Source of the DNA: Caulobacter sp. FWC26
GTDB taxonomy: Bacteria; Pseudomonadota; Alphaproteobacteria; Caulobacterales; Caulobacteraceae
DNA length: 64,000 nt
NCBI RefSeq assembly: GCF_002742645.2
Contig: NZ_CP033873.1
Location: 62,001 to 126,000 of the forward strand
Direction of reading: 5' to 3'
Of the stretch, positions 48,862-58,895 are shown piece by piece. The notes below the pieces were generated by a model. It searched no databases and was not told the DNA's origin. It saw only the letters and a list, made by a program, of their open reading frames with translations. Numbering within the stretch: the first letter of the stretch is position 1; each line of letters starts with the position of its first letter. Position numbers and translations under genes: made by a program.

Positions 48862-50837
48862 TCGCCAACCGTGGCGAAATCGCCGTCCGCGTGATCAAGA
48901 CCTGCCGCCGCCTGGGCATCAAGACGGTGGTGGTCTATTCCGACGCCGACGCCGGCAGCCTGGCCGTCGAGATGGCCGACGAGAGCGTGCACATCGGGGC
49001 CTCGCCTGCCAATCAGAGCTATCTGGTGGCCGACAAGATCATCGCGGCGTGCAAGGCCACGGGCGCTGAGGCCCTGCATCCGGGCTTCGGCTTCCTGTCC
49101 GAGAACGCGGGCTTTGCCCAGCGCTGCGCCGACGAGGGGATCGTGTTCATCGGCCCCAATCCCGGCGCCATCCAGGCCATGGGCGACAAGATCGAGAGCA
49201 AGAAGTTCGCCCAGGCCGCCGGCGTCTCCTGCGTCCCTGGCCATATCGGCGAGATCGCCGACACCGCCGAGGCCGTGAAGATTTCGGAAGAGATCGGCTA
49301 TCCGGTGATGATCAAGGCCTCGGCGGGCGGCGGCGGCAAGGGCATCCGCGTGGCCTGGAACCGCAAGGACGTCGAGGAAGGCTTCCCGGCCGTGCGCGCC
49401 GAGGCCAAGGCCAGCTTCGGCGACGACCGCATCTTCATCGAGAAATTCATCGAGAGCCCGCGCCACATCGAGATCCAGGTGCTGGGCGACAAGCACGGCA
49501 ACGTCGTCCACCTGTTCGAGCGCGAATGCTCGATCCAGCGCCGCAACCAGAAGGTCATCGAGGAAGCGCCCAGCCCGCTGCTGGACGAGGCCACCCGCAA
49601 CGCCATGGGCGCCCAGGCCGTCGCCCTGGCCAAGGCCGTGAACTACGACTCCGCCGGCACAGTCGAGTTCGTCGCCGGCCAGGACAAGAGCTTCTACTTC
49701 CTGGAGATGAACACCCGCCTGCAGGTCGAGCACCCGGTGACCGAGCTGATCACCGGCCTGGACCTGGTCGAGCAGATGATCCGCTCGGCCTACGGGGAGA
49801 AGATGGCCTTTGGCCAGTCGGACCTGAAGATCAATGGCTGGGCCATCGAGAGCCGCATCTACGCCGAGGATCCCTACCGCAAGTTCCTGCCGTCGATCGG
49901 CCGCCTAGTCCGCTACGACCCGCCGGAAGAGGGCGAGCACGGCGCCTACACGATCCGCAACGACGCCGGCGTCCGCGAGGGCGATGAGATCTCGATGTAC
50001 TACGACCCGATGATCTCCAAGCTGTGCAGCTGGGCGCCGACCCGCATCGCGGCGATCGACGGCATGGGCCGGGCGCTGGAGGACTTCCACATCGAGGGCC
50101 TGGGCCAGAACATCCCGTTCCTGGCGGCGGTGATGGACCAGGAGCGCTTCCGCTCGGGCAAGATCTCGACCAACTACATCAAGGACGAGTTCGCGGACGG
50201 CTTCCAGGGCACGGAGCCGACGGCCGACCAGATCGACATCCTGACCGCCGTCGGCGCGGCGATGCAGCGGGTCTACGCCACGCGAGCCCGCTCCTACGCC
50301 TCGGGCCTGATCGGGCCGGCGCGTGACGAGTGGGTGGTCGCGGTTGGCCACGCCAAGCGTTCCGTGAAGGTCTCCGGCGAGGCCGACGTGATCGTCGCGC
50401 TTCTTGACGAGAACCGCGCCCTGACCCTGACCGACATCGACTGGCGTCCAGGCAAGCCGGTGTTCCGCGCCGCACTGAACGGCAAGGCCTTCACCGTCCA
50501 GGTCGCACCGGCCGCCGAGGGTTTCGACATCCGCCACCGCGCCACCAAGGCCCGGGTGCTGGTCCTGACGCCGCGCTCGGCCGAACTGCACAACAAGCTG
50601 CCCGAGAAGCAGGCCGCGGACACCTCCAAGCTGGTGCTCTCGCCGATGCCGGGCTTGGTGGTCTCGATGGACGTCGCCGCCGGCCAGCAGGTCCGCGAGG
50701 GTGAGGTCGTCTGCGTGCTCGAGGCCATGAAGATGCAGAACATCATCCGCGCCGAGCGCGATGGCGTCGTGAAGGCCGTCAACGCCAAGGGCGGCGATCC
50801 GGTCGCGGCCGACGAGGTGCTGGTGGAGTTCTCATGA
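48843..50837 (+). CDS. pccA: Propionyl-CoA carboxylase, alpha (biotin carboxylase/BCCP) subunit
   Basis: A 664-residue biotin-dependent enzyme. Biotin carboxylase domain: [23 protein letters not shown]-grasp loop [27 protein letters not shown] central BT domain follows, then the C-terminal biotinyl domain with EAMKMQN, where the Lys carries biotin. It carboxylates biotin for PccB. Strong codon bias indicates high expression. The stop overlaps the ATG of the next gene (ATGA at 50834). Confidence 0.95.
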   Translation: MFEKLLIANRGEIAVRVIKTCRRLGIKTVVVYSDADAGSLAVEMADESVHIGASPANQSYLVADKIIAACKATGAEALHPGFGFLSENAGFAQRCADEGIVFIGPNPGAIQAMGDKIESKKFAQAAGVSCVPGHIGEIADTAEAVKISEEIGYPVMIKASAGGGGKGIRVAWNRKDVEEGFPAVRAEAKASFGDDRIFIEKFIESPRHIEIQVLGDKHGNVVHLFERECSIQRRNQKVIEEAPSPLLDEATRNAMGAQAVALAKAVNYDSAGTVEFVAGQDKSFYFLEMNTRLQVEHPVTELITGLDLVEQMIRSAYGEKMAFGQSDLKINGWAIESRIYAEDPYRKFLPSIGRLVRYDPPEEGEHGAYTIRNDAGVREGDEISMYYDPMISKLCSWAPTRIAAIDGMGRALEDFHIEGLGQNIPFLAAVMDQERFRSGKISTNYIKDEFADGFQGTEPTADQIDILTAVGAAMQRVYATRARSYASGLIGPARDEWVVAVGHAKRSVKVSGEADVIVALLDENRALTLTDIDWRPGKPVFRAALNGKAFTVQVAPAAEGFDIRHRATKARVLVLTPRSAELHNKLPEKQAADTSKLVLSPMPGLVVSMDVAAGQQVREGEVVCVLEAMKMQNIIRAERDGVVKAVNAKGGDPVAADEVLVEFS

Positions 50838-51235
50838 CGCCGGACGTCTCCTCCACCGACATGTTTCTGTCGATCAGCGCGATGGCCGCGCGACTGGGTG
50901 TGTCGCAACGCGCTCTGCGCCACTACGAGGCGGTCGGTCTTATCCAGTCGTACCGTCTCTACAAGAGCGCTCGTAGCTATGATCCTGAAACCGTCGATCG
51001 TCTAACCGTCATAGCGCTTCTGCGAAAGGCGGACGTCCCGATCGCCACCATCCGGGCGATCATGTCGCTTCGGCCTGACGAGGCCGCCTATCTGCGTGCG
51101 GTGCGTGAAGCGCTCTTGTCCGCCCAAGATCAGAAAACGCGTGAACTGGCGATGATTCGGCAGCTGCTCGGCGACTTGAAAACCGTCTTCACGGCCAGCG
51201 CCCAAGCCAGTCGCAGTCCTAGGGAAGTCCGATGA
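50834..51235 (+). CDS. MerR-family regulator inserted between pccA and etfB
   Basis: A 133-residue protein. The N-terminal MerR helix-turn-helix is [20 protein letters not shown], then [20 protein letters not shown], residues about 12-55, followed by a helical dimerisation part. No metal-binding cysteines are present, so it is probably not a metal sensor. It overlaps pccA (ATGA) and etfB (ATGA at 51232), so it is fully coupled to both. Its weaker codon bias suggests a later insertion into the operon. Confidence 0.8.
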   Translation: MTPDVSSTDMFLSISAMAARLGVSQRALRHYEAVGLIQSYRLYKSARSYDPETVDRLTVIALLRKADVPIATIRAIMSLRPDEAAYLRAVREALLSAQDQKTRELAMIRQLLGDLKTVFTASAQASRSPREVR

Positions 51236-51978
51236 AGGTCCTGGTCCCGGTCAAACGGGTTATCGATTACAACGTGAAGGCCCGCGTGAAGGCGGACCAG
51301 ACGGGTGTCGACCTTGCCAACGTCAAGATGTCGATGAACCCCTTCTGCGAGATCGCGGTCGAGGAAGCCGTGCGTCTCAAGGAGAAGGGCGTGGCGACCG
51401 AGGTCGTCATCGTCAGCATTGGTCCGGCGCAAGCCCAGGAAACCATCCGCACGGCGCTGGCCATGGGCGGTGACCGCGGGATCCTGATCACCTCCGACGC
51501 CGACCTCGAGCCGCTGGCCGTGGCCAAGCTGCTCGCGGCCGTGGTCGCCGAGGAAAATCCGAACCTGGTCCCGATGGGCAAGCAGGCCATCGACGGCGAC
51601 AACAACGCCGTGGGCCAGATGCTGTCGGCCCTGCTGGGCTGGCCGCAGGCCACCTACGCCTCGGCCGTGGACATCTCGGGCTCGACCGCCAAGGTCACCC
51701 GTGAAGTCGACGGCGGTCTGCAGACCCTGGACGTCGACCTCCCGGCCGTCGTCACCGCCGACCTGCGCCTCAACGAGCCGCGCTACGCTTCGCTGCCCAA
51801 CATCATGAAGGCGAAGAAGAAGGAAATCGCGAGCAAGACCGTCGCCGACTACGGCGTCGACGTCGCGTCGCGCCTCAAGGTCGTGAAGGTCACCGAACCG
51901 GCCAAGCGCTCGGCCGGCATCAAGGTTGGAACCGCCGCCGACCTGGTCTCGAAGCTCAACACCGCGGGGGTGCTGTAA
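51232..51978 (+). CDS. etfB: Electron transfer flavoprotein, beta subunit
   Basis: A 248-residue subunit beginning [20 protein letters not shown]. The AMP/FAD-binding segment and the ETF-beta signature ([20 protein letters not shown], then [18 protein letters not shown]) are present. With EtfA it carries electrons from acyl-CoA dehydrogenases, such as the isovaleryl-CoA dehydrogenase encoded downstream, to the quinone pool. The stop and the etfA start overlap (TAATG). Confidence 0.95.
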   Translation: MKVLVPVKRVIDYNVKARVKADQTGVDLANVKMSMNPFCEIAVEEAVRLKEKGVATEVVIVSIGPAQAQETIRTALAMGGDRGILITSDADLEPLAVAKLLAAVVAEENPNLVPMGKQAIDGDNNAVGQMLSALLGWPQATYASAVDISGSTAKVTREVDGGLQTLDVDLPAVVTADLRLNEPRYASLPNIMKAKKKEIASKTVADYGVDVASRLKVVKVTEPAKRSAGIKVGTAADLVSKLNTAGVL

Positions 51979-52907
51979 TGGCTGTTCTCGTCGTCGCCGA
52001 TAACGACAACGCGCACCTGCGCGATGGCACCCACAAGACCGTCACCGCCGCCCTGAAGATCTCGGGCGACGTGGACGTGCTGGTCCTTGGCAGGGGCGCC
52101 AAGGGCGTGGCCGACGCCGCCGCCAAGATCGCCGGCGTCCGCAAGGTGCTGCTGGCCGAGTCCGACGCCCTGGGCCACGGCGTCGCCGAAGCCCAGGCCG
52201 ACGCCGTGCTGGCCCTGGCCGGCAATTACGACGCGATCCTGGTTCCGGCCACCTCGGGCGGCAAGAACTTCGCGCCGCGCGTCGCCGCCAAGCTGGACGT
52301 CGCCCCGATCAGCGACATCATCGAGGTCGTCTCGGCCGACACCTTCACGCGCCCGATCTATGCCGGCAACGCGCTGGAGACCGTCCAGTCGTCGGACGCC
52401 AAGAAGGTGATCACCGTCCGTCCGACCGCCTTCGCGGCGGCGGCTGAAGGCGGCTCCGCCTCGGTGGAGAGCGTGTCGGGCGCCGACGCGGCCAAAACCC
52501 GCTTCGTCAGCGAAGAGATGGTCAAGTCGGACCGTCCGGAACTGGCCGCGGCCAAGATCGTCGTCTCCGGCGGTCGCGCCATGGGTTCGGCCGAGGAGTT
52601 CCAGCGCGTGATCGAGCCGCTGGCCGACAAGCTGGGCGCCGCCGTCGGCGCCTCGCGCGCGGCCGTCGACGCCGGCTACGCCCCGAACGACTACCAGGTC
52701 GGCCAGACCGGCAAGGTCGTGGCCCCGCAGCTCTATGTCGCCATCGGCATCTCGGGCGCGATCCAGCACCTGGCCGGCATGAAGGACTCCAAGGTGATCG
52801 TCGCGATCAACAAGGACGCCGACGCCCCGATCTTCCAGGTGGCCGACTTCGGCCTGGTCGCCGACTACAAGACGGCCGTGCCGGAGCTGATGGACTCCCT
52901 GACCTGA
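51978..52907 (+). CDS. etfA: Electron transfer flavoprotein, alpha subunit
   Basis: A 309-residue subunit. The C-terminal FAD-binding signature is clear: [20 protein letters not shown] then [39 protein letters not shown] segments (here [20 protein letters not shown]) form domain I. It pairs with EtfB immediately upstream. High codon bias matches the core-metabolism neighbours. Confidence 0.95.
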   Translation: MAVLVVADNDNAHLRDGTHKTVTAALKISGDVDVLVLGRGAKGVADAAAKIAGVRKVLLAESDALGHGVAEAQADAVLALAGNYDAILVPATSGGKNFAPRVAAKLDVAPISDIIEVVSADTFTRPIYAGNALETVQSSDAKKVITVRPTAFAAAAEGGSASVESVSGADAAKTRFVSEEMVKSDRPELAAAKIVVSGGRAMGSAEEFQRVIEPLADKLGAAVGASRAAVDAGYAPNDYQVGQTGKVVAPQLYVAIGISGAIQHLAGMKDSKVIVAINKDADAPIFQVADFGLVADYKTAVPELMDSLT

Positions 52908-52933
52908 CGACCGCCAAACAAAGGATATCCGGG

Positions 52934-53644
52934 ATGACTGCTCGCGCCGACTATGTCGGACCGATCACCAAGTCGGCCGAAGCCATGTTCGCTCGCGCCG
53001 AACGCAAGACGATAGCTCGCAAACTCACTGCCCCGCCGCCGTCGGCGCTGCGTGAGATCATCACGTCTTTCGGCCTCAGTCCGACCATCATCAGGCGTTG
53101 GGAAGAGGCCGGCCTTGTCGCGTTCGAGCGGCAAGGTGGGCGCGTCGTTGTCAACGATACGACGCGAGAGCATTTGGCCACGGTCATCGAACTTCGCGCC
53201 GCCGGCTTCTCGGTCAAGGAAATCGCCTGGATCTCCGAGACCTTACCGCCGACCATCAAGCAGATGCGTGACGCGCTTGCGGCCCGCCAAGCTCAAACCG
53301 TGAGCAAGCCGTCGACCCAGCTCGGGTCGGCGTTCCGCGAGACCATCAAGGCCTTTGGCCTCAGCCTGACCGTCGTCAAGCATTGGGAAAATGCCGGTGT
53401 CGTCGCCTTCGCACGCCAAGGCGGACGCGTCGTGGTCGACGACGCCATGCGTGAGAGCCTAGCCATGGTGATCGAGCTTCGGCGCGCCGGCTTCTCGGTC
53501 AAGGAGATCACTTGGATTTCCGACACCTTGCCGCCGACCGTTTCGCAGATGCGCCAAGCCCTCCAGGCGCGCCTCGCCCAAAGCGAAGCCGCGCGCGCGC
53601 GCTCGATCGCGGGAGCGATCGTCGCGGGCTGCTCTCGGGGCTAG
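52934..53644 (+). CDS. Protein with two tandem MerR-like DNA-binding domains
   Basis: A 236-residue protein with an internal duplication. Copy 1 (about residues 36-106): [55 protein letters not shown]. Copy 2 (about 135-200): [55 protein letters not shown]. Each is a MerR-type winged helix without the long dimerisation helix. A single chain with two heads could bind a palindrome as a monomer. It lies between etfA and bioB on the same strand. Target unknown. Confidence 0.7.
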   Translation: MTARADYVGPITKSAEAMFARAERKTIARKLTAPPPSALREIITSFGLSPTIIRRWEEAGLVAFERQGGRVVVNDTTREHLATVIELRAAGFSVKEIAWISETLPPTIKQMRDALAARQAQTVSKPSTQLGSAFRETIKAFGLSLTVVKHWENAGVVAFARQGGRVVVDDAMRESLAMVIELRRAGFSVKEITWISDTLPPTVSQMRQALQARLAQSEAARARSIAGAIVAGCSRG

Positions 53645-53669
53645 CCCCTTCATTTCGCCGGAGTCGACG

Positions 53670-54701
53670 ATGTTCACCGGAACGCCGCACCCCCGCCATG
53701 ACTGGACGCTCGCCGAGACGGAGGCTCTCTTCGACCTGCCGTTCATGGAGCTGGTGTTCCAGGCCGCCAGCGTGCACCGCGCCTGGTTCGACCCCTCCGA
53801 GGTGCAGTTGTCGCAGCTCCTGTCGGTCAAGACCGGCGGCTGCGCCGAGAACTGCGGCTATTGCAGCCAGTCGGCCCACTTCAAGACCGGCCTCAAGGCC
53901 GAGAAGCTGATGGCAACCGAGGACGTGGTCGCCAAGGCCCGCGCCGCCCGCGACGGCGGGGCCCAGCGCTTCTGCATGGGCGCGGCCTGGCGCGAGCTGA
54001 AGGACCGCGACCTGCCCAAGCTCGCCGAGATGATCGGCGAGGTGAAGGCCCTGGGCCTGGAGACCTGCGCCACCCTGGGCATGCTGACCGCCGACCAGGC
54101 CAAGGCCCTGAAGGACGCGGGGCTCGACTACTACAACCACAACCTCGACACCGGTCCGGACTACTACAAGGACGTGGTGACCACGCGCACCTACCAGGAG
54201 CGCCTCGACACCCTGGCCCATGTCCGCGACGCCGGCATGAGCACCTGCTGCGGCGGCATCGTCGGCATGGGCGAGCAGCGCCGCGACCGCGCCGGCCTGC
54301 TGCATCAGCTGGCCACCCTGCCGGCTCATCCCGACAGCCTGCCGATCAACGGCCTGGTGCCGGTCAGCGGCACGCCGCTGGGCGACAAGGTGCTCAGCGA
54401 AGGCAAGGCGATCGACGCCATCGAGTTCATCCGCACCATCGCCGTCGCCCGCATCGTCTGCCCGAAGTCCATGGTCCGCCTGTCGGCCGGTCGCGAGGGC
54501 ATGAGCCGCGAGCTGCAGGCCCTGTGCTTCATGGCCGGCGCCAATTCGATCTTCGTCGGCGGCAAGCTGCTGACCACCCCGCTGCCGGGCCTGGACGAGG
54601 ACTCAAAGCTGTTCCAGGACCTGGACCTGAGGCCGATGCACGCGGCGGGTCCGATGGATCAAGGCCTCCTTGACCTGGAGCTGCTGATGGGGATTGCGTG
54701 A
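53670..54701 (+). CDS. bioB: Biotin synthase
   Basis: A 343-residue radical SAM enzyme that inserts sulfur into dethiobiotin. The CxxxCxxC cluster motif is CAENCGYC (about residues 53-60), followed by [30 protein letters not shown] and the second cluster ligands ([25 protein letters not shown]) are typical. No other bio gene is adjacent; location between the two sets of biotin carboxylase genes suggests it supplies cofactor to PccA and MccA. Convergent with the Lrp-type gene. Confidence 0.95.
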   Translation: MFTGTPHPRHDWTLAETEALFDLPFMELVFQAASVHRAWFDPSEVQLSQLLSVKTGGCAENCGYCSQSAHFKTGLKAEKLMATEDVVAKARAARDGGAQRFCMGAAWRELKDRDLPKLAEMIGEVKALGLETCATLGMLTADQAKALKDAGLDYYNHNLDTGPDYYKDVVTTRTYQERLDTLAHVRDAGMSTCCGGIVGMGEQRRDRAGLLHQLATLPAHPDSLPINGLVPVSGTPLGDKVLSEGKAIDAIEFIRTIAVARIVCPKSMVRLSAGREGMSRELQALCFMAGANSIFVGGKLLTTPLPGLDEDSKLFQDLDLRPMHAAGPMDQGLLDLELLMGIA

Positions 54702-54717
54702 CCGTAGCGTCGAGGGC

Positions 54718-55191
54718 CTATCGGATCGGAAGGGCCGTCGTCATCTTAACCGGACCCAAGGACATGGTGGAGTTGATCTCCTGAACGGTCGGAAGGGTCA
54801 AAAGCCTGCCAAACGCCAGTTCGCGGTAGTCCTCGACATCCCGCGTGACGATCCGCAGCAAGAAGTCGAACGGTCCCATCGTGGGATGGACCTCCATCAC
54901 TTCGGGGATGCGCGACACCGCCTCGATGAACTCGTTGAGATTGCTCTGGCCGTGGGCGGAGAGCTTTACGTTGGCGAAGATGTTCGTGCGCAGGCCGAGC
55001 CTTTCCGCGGAAAGGCGGGTGACCTGATCGACGATATAGCCTTCCTCCTTCAAACGGGTGAGGCGGCGCCAGCAGGGCGATTGCGACATGCCCACATGCT
55101 CGGCCAGCTCCGCTGTGGTCATCGGCGGATTGCGCTGGATGGTGTCCAGAATTTTCAGATCGGTTTCATCGAGGTCGTTCAGAAAGGCCAT
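54718..55191 (-). CDS. Lrp/AsnC-family regulator (BkdR-type)
   Basis: A 157-residue regulator from the ATG at 55191 (MAFLNDLDETDLKILDTIQR). The N-terminal HTH is MTTAELAEHVGMSQSPCWRR, followed by the RAM effector domain (VMEVHPTMGPFDFLLRIVTR). Lrp-type BkdR proteins activate branched-chain 2-oxoacid dehydrogenase genes in response to branched-chain amino acids. This gene is divergent from the E1alpha gene with a 192-bp gap, the classic arrangement. Confidence 0.85.
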   Translation of the reverse strand: MAFLNDLDETDLKILDTIQRNPPMTTAELAEHVGMSQSPCWRRLTRLKEEGYIVDQVTRLSAERLGLRTNIFANVKLSAHGQSNLNEFIEAVSRIPEVMEVHPTMGPFDFLLRIVTRDVEDYRELAFGRLLTLPTVQEINSTMSLGPVKMTTALPIR

Positions 55192-55383
55192 GAGAATCTC
55201 GCGGCTAGGCAATCATCGTTCGACGTCATTGATCCAATCTTGTGGCGAGTTTCGCAATACGAAGCGGAAAAAATGCTCGATCGCGCATCCGCCAATGCGT
55301 TTGGGTCGACATATCGTTCCAAATAGATAATCCAATTTCTGACATCAGAAGGCAGATTGGGGCACCTCATTCAGTGGCCCGTC

Positions 55384-56613
55384 ATGAAAAATCGCCCCAC
55401 GCTTCGCCTACACATCCCAGAACCGGCCGCCCGGCCTGGCGATGCGCCCTCGTTCGATCGTGCGCTGATCCCGTCGGCCGGAGCCACGCGACGGCCCGAG
55501 ACCAACGCTCTCGAAGCGGAGATGCGCGATCTGCCCTTCGGCTTGGTTCGTGTCCTCGACGATGCGGGCGAGGCCACGGGGCCCTGGAATCCCAATCTCT
55601 CGACGAGCACGCTACTGGCGGGACTTCGCGCCATGCTGCTGACGCGTGTGTTCGACGAGCGACTGTTTCGCGCGCATCGTCAGGGCAAGACCAGCTTCTA
55701 CATGAAGTCGACCGGGGAGGAGGCGATCGGTGCGGCGCAGTCCTTGTTCCTGGACCGTGACGACATGTGTTTCCCGACCTATCGCGTGCTCAGCTGGTTG
55801 ATGGCGCGCAACTACCCGCTGATCGATCTGTGCAATCAGATCTTCTCCAACGAGAAGGATCCGCTGAAGGGGCGCCAGCTTCCGATCCTCTATTCGGCGC
55901 GGAAATACGGGTTCTATTCCCTGTCAGGCAATGTCGGCAGCCGCTTTGGTCACGCCGTCGGCTGGGCCATGGCCTCGGCGTTCAAGGGCGGCGATTCCAT
56001 CGCGCTGGCCTATATCGGCGAAGGCACAACGGCCGAAGGCGACTTCCACGAGGCCCTGACCTTCGCCAGTGTCTACAAGGCGCCGGTCATCCTGTGCGTG
56101 ACCAACAACCAATGGGCTATCTCCAGTTTTTCGGGCATCGCCGGGGCCAATGAAACCACCTTCGCGGCCAAGGCGCTTGCCTATGGCCTGCCGGGGCTTC
56201 GGGTCGACGGCAACGACTTTCTGGCCATCTGGGCGGCCACTGAATGGGCGGCCGAACGGGCGCGCCAGAACCTCGGCGCCACGCTGATCGAGCTCTACAC
56301 CTATCGCGCGTCTGGCCATTCGACCTCGGACGATCCGACCAAATATCGACCGGCCGACGAAGCCGAGGCCTGGCCTCTGGGAGACCCGCTCGACCGCCTG
56401 AAGACGCACCTCATCGCGCTCGGCGCCTGGGACGAGGAGCGCCACGCGGCCCTGGCGGCCGAACTGGACGCCGAGGTGCGCGCAGCGGTCAAGGAGGCAG
56501 AGGCGGTCGGCACGCTCGGCAAGTCCAAGCCGAGCGTGAAGGAAATGTTCGAGGGCGTCTTCAAGGACCCCGACTGGCGCGTCACTGAACAGCGCCGCGA
56601 GCTGGGGATCTGA
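55384..56613 (+). CDS. bkdA1: Branched-chain 2-oxoacid dehydrogenase E1 alpha
   Basis: A 409-residue thiamine-diphosphate enzyme subunit. The TPP motif is IGEGTTAEGDFHEALTFASV continuing to TNNQWAIS. The conserved phosphorylation-loop-like segment YRASGHSTSDDPTKYRP and the long N-terminal extension (MKNRPTLRLHIPEP) mark the branched-chain form rather than pyruvate dehydrogenase. The ATG at 55384 is the second in frame and starts the family's usual N-terminus. First gene of the degradation operon. Confidence 0.92.
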   Translation: MKNRPTLRLHIPEPAARPGDAPSFDRALIPSAGATRRPETNALEAEMRDLPFGLVRVLDDAGEATGPWNPNLSTSTLLAGLRAMLLTRVFDERLFRAHRQGKTSFYMKSTGEEAIGAAQSLFLDRDDMCFPTYRVLSWLMARNYPLIDLCNQIFSNEKDPLKGRQLPILYSARKYGFYSLSGNVGSRFGHAVGWAMASAFKGGDSIALAYIGEGTTAEGDFHEALTFASVYKAPVILCVTNNQWAISSFSGIAGANETTFAAKALAYGLPGLRVDGNDFLAIWAATEWAAERARQNLGATLIELYTYRASGHSTSDDPTKYRPADEAEAWPLGDPLDRLKTHLIALGAWDEERHAALAAELDAEVRAAVKEAEAVGTLGKSKPSVKEMFEGVFKDPDWRVTEQRRELGI

Positions 56614-56617
56614 CGCC

Positions 56618-57631
56618 ATGCCCACCATGAATATGATCCAGGCGCTGAACTCCGCGCTCGACGTCGTCCTGACCGAGGACCCCGACACCCTGATCTTTGG
56701 CGAGGACGTCGGCTATTTCGGTGGCGTGTTTCGCGTCACCGACGGGCTTCAGAAGAAGCACGGCCTGACCCGCTGCTTTGACGCCCCGATATCCGAAGGC
56801 GGCATCGTCGCCGCGGCGATCGGCATGGGGGCCTATGGCTTGCGCCCAATCCCCGAAATTCAATTCGCCGACTACATTCTACCAGCCTTCGATCAGCTAG
56901 TGTCGGAAGCCGCGCGCCTGCGCTATCGTTCGAATGGCGAATTTTGGGCTCCGATCACGGTGCGCTCGCCGTATGGCGGCGGGATCTTTGGCGGCCAGAC
57001 CCACAGCCAGTCGCCCGAAGCGATCTTCGCCCATATTACCGGCCTGAAGACCGTCATCCCGTCCAATCCCTACGACGCCAAGGGTCTTTTGATCGCATCG
57101 ATCGAGGACGATGATCCGGTGATCTTCCTGGAGCCGAAGAGGCTCTACAACGGACCATTCGACGGACGTCACGACCAGGCGCTGAAGACCTGGGCCGGCG
57201 ATCCGAAGGCCGAGGTCCCCGCCGAACGCTACACCGTGCCACTCGGCAAGGCCGCGATCGTGCGCGAGGGACGCGAGGCCACCGTGTTGGCTTATGGCAC
57301 GATGGTCCACGTCGCCTTGGCCGGGATCGAAGACAGCGGCGTGGACGCCGAACTGATCGACTTGCGCTCCATCGTGCCGCTCGACGTTGAGGCGATCGTG
57401 GCCTCGGTCAAGAAGACCGGACGATGTGTCATCCTTCACGAGGCCTCGCGGTTCGGGGGCTTCGGCGGAGAGCTGTCGGCCCTGGTTCAGGAGCGCTGCT
57501 TCTACCACCTCAAGAGCGCCGTGCGCCGGGTCGCGGGTTGGGACACGCCTTATCCGCACGCGTTCGAGTGGGACTATTTCCCGGGACCGGCGCGACTGGC
57601 CGCGGCGCTCAAAAGCGCGATGGAGGACTAG
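56618..57631 (+). CDS. bkdA2: Branched-chain 2-oxoacid dehydrogenase E1 beta
   Basis: A 337-residue partner of E1 alpha. MNMIQALNSALDVVLTEDPD, FGEDVGYFGGVFRVTDGLQ and FDAPISEGGIVAAAIGMGAYG are the transketolase-like motifs of E1 beta, and the C-terminal half carries IDLRSIVPLDVEAI. It follows E1 alpha by 4 bases. Together they decarboxylate the keto acids of Leu, Ile and Val. Confidence 0.93.
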   Translation: MPTMNMIQALNSALDVVLTEDPDTLIFGEDVGYFGGVFRVTDGLQKKHGLTRCFDAPISEGGIVAAAIGMGAYGLRPIPEIQFADYILPAFDQLVSEAARLRYRSNGEFWAPITVRSPYGGGIFGGQTHSQSPEAIFAHITGLKTVIPSNPYDAKGLLIASIEDDDPVIFLEPKRLYNGPFDGRHDQALKTWAGDPKAEVPAERYTVPLGKAAIVREGREATVLAYGTMVHVALAGIEDSGVDAELIDLRSIVPLDVEAIVASVKKTGRCVILHEASRFGGFGGELSALVQERCFYHLKSAVRRVAGWDTPYPHAFEWDYFPGPARLAAALKSAMED

Positions 57632-57634
57632 GCC

Positions 57635-58891
57635 ATGGGGCGCTATCTGTTCCGCTTGCCCGATATCGGCGAAGGCGTCGCCGAGGCCGAGATCGTCGCC
57701 TTGCTCGTCAAGATCGGGGACAAGGTCGAGGAAGACCAGAACGTGGCCGAGGTGATGACCGACAAGGCCACGGTCGAACTAAGCTCGCCCGTCGCGGGCG
57801 TTGTAACCGCCGTTCATGGCGACATTGGCGGCATGATGCCCGTCGGCGCCGTACTGATCGAATTCGACAGCGAGGCAGGCGAGGCTGAGCCTATCGCCGT
57901 TCCAGCGGCTTCTCCCGCCGCGCCGGTTTCCGCCAAGGCGAGCGCGCCGTCCGCCCCCGAACCCACGCGGACCGCGCCGGTTGCGCCGCCGCGTCCGGCC
58001 GCTTCGTCCGGCCGCCCGGCTGGAGAGGCGCCGCTTGCCGCGCCCTCGACCCGCCGGCGCGCGCTCGATCTGGGCGTGACGCTCGCCCAAGTGCCTGGCA
58101 GCGGCCCTGGCGGCCGGATCACGCCCGACGATCTGGACGCCTTCCTGGCGTCCGATGGAAAGAGCGTCGGCGCCTCGGGTCTGGTTGCCCGCACCGGCGT
58201 CCAGGACACGCGTATCATCGGTCTGCGCCGCAAGATCGCTGAGAAGATGCAAGAGGCCAAGCGCCGCATTCCGCACATCAACTATGTCGAGGAATGCGAC
58301 CTGACGGAGCTGGAGGCGCTGCGGCTCGACCTCAACGAACACCGCGCTGAAGATCAGCCCAAGCTGACGCTGTTGCCGTTCATCATGCGAGCGATGGTCA
58401 AGGCATTGCCGGATTTTCCTCAGGTCAACGCGCTCTATGACGACGATAACGGCGTGCTGCGCGCTCACCAGGGCGTGCACATCGGCATCGCCACCCAGAC
58501 GCCGAACGGCCTGATTGTTCCGGTCGTGCGCCACGCCGAAGCGCGAGACCTTTGGGATTGCGCCCGTGAGGTCGCCCGGTTGGCCAAGGCCGTCCGCGAC
58601 GGCTCGGCGTCGCGCGACGAGCTCTCTGGATCGACCATCACGCTCACCAGCATGGGACCCCTGGGCGGCATCGTCTCGACGCCGGTCATCAACCATCCCG
58701 AGGTCGCCATCCTCAATCCCAACAAGCTGGTGGATCGACCGATGGTTCAAGGCTCGTTCGTCACCATCCGCAAGATGATGAACCTCTCCTCGGCCTTCGA
58801 TCACCGCATCGTCGACGGCTACGACGCCGCCCTGTTCGTCCAGCGCGTGAAGCGGCTGCTCGAACATCCCGCCCTGATCTTCATGGACTGA
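57635..58891 (+). CDS. bkdB: Branched-chain 2-oxoacid dehydrogenase E2 (lipoamide acyltransferase)
   Basis: A 418-residue acyltransferase. Lipoyl domain at residues 1-78 with the lipoylated Lys in MTDKATVE; an Ala/Pro-rich linker; the peripheral subunit-binding domain at about 130-165 (STRRRALDLGVTLAQVPGSG); and the catalytic domain ending in FDHRIVDGYDAA with the active His. Only one lipoyl domain is present, as usual for the branched-chain E2. It starts 3 bases after the E1 beta stop. Confidence 0.93.
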   Translation: MGRYLFRLPDIGEGVAEAEIVALLVKIGDKVEEDQNVAEVMTDKATVELSSPVAGVVTAVHGDIGGMMPVGAVLIEFDSEAGEAEPIAVPAASPAAPVSAKASAPSAPEPTRTAPVAPPRPAASSGRPAGEAPLAAPSTRRRALDLGVTLAQVPGSGPGGRITPDDLDAFLASDGKSVGASGLVARTGVQDTRIIGLRRKIAEKMQEAKRRIPHINYVEECDLTELEALRLDLNEHRAEDQPKLTLLPFIMRAMVKALPDFPQVNALYDDDNGVLRAHQGVHIGIATQTPNGLIVPVVRHAEARDLWDCAREVARLAKAVRDGSASRDELSGSTITLTSMGPLGGIVSTPVINHPEVAILNPNKLVDRPMVQGSFVTIRKMMNLSSAFDHRIVDGYDAALFVQRVKRLLEHPALIFMD

Positions 58892-58895
58892 TGCG

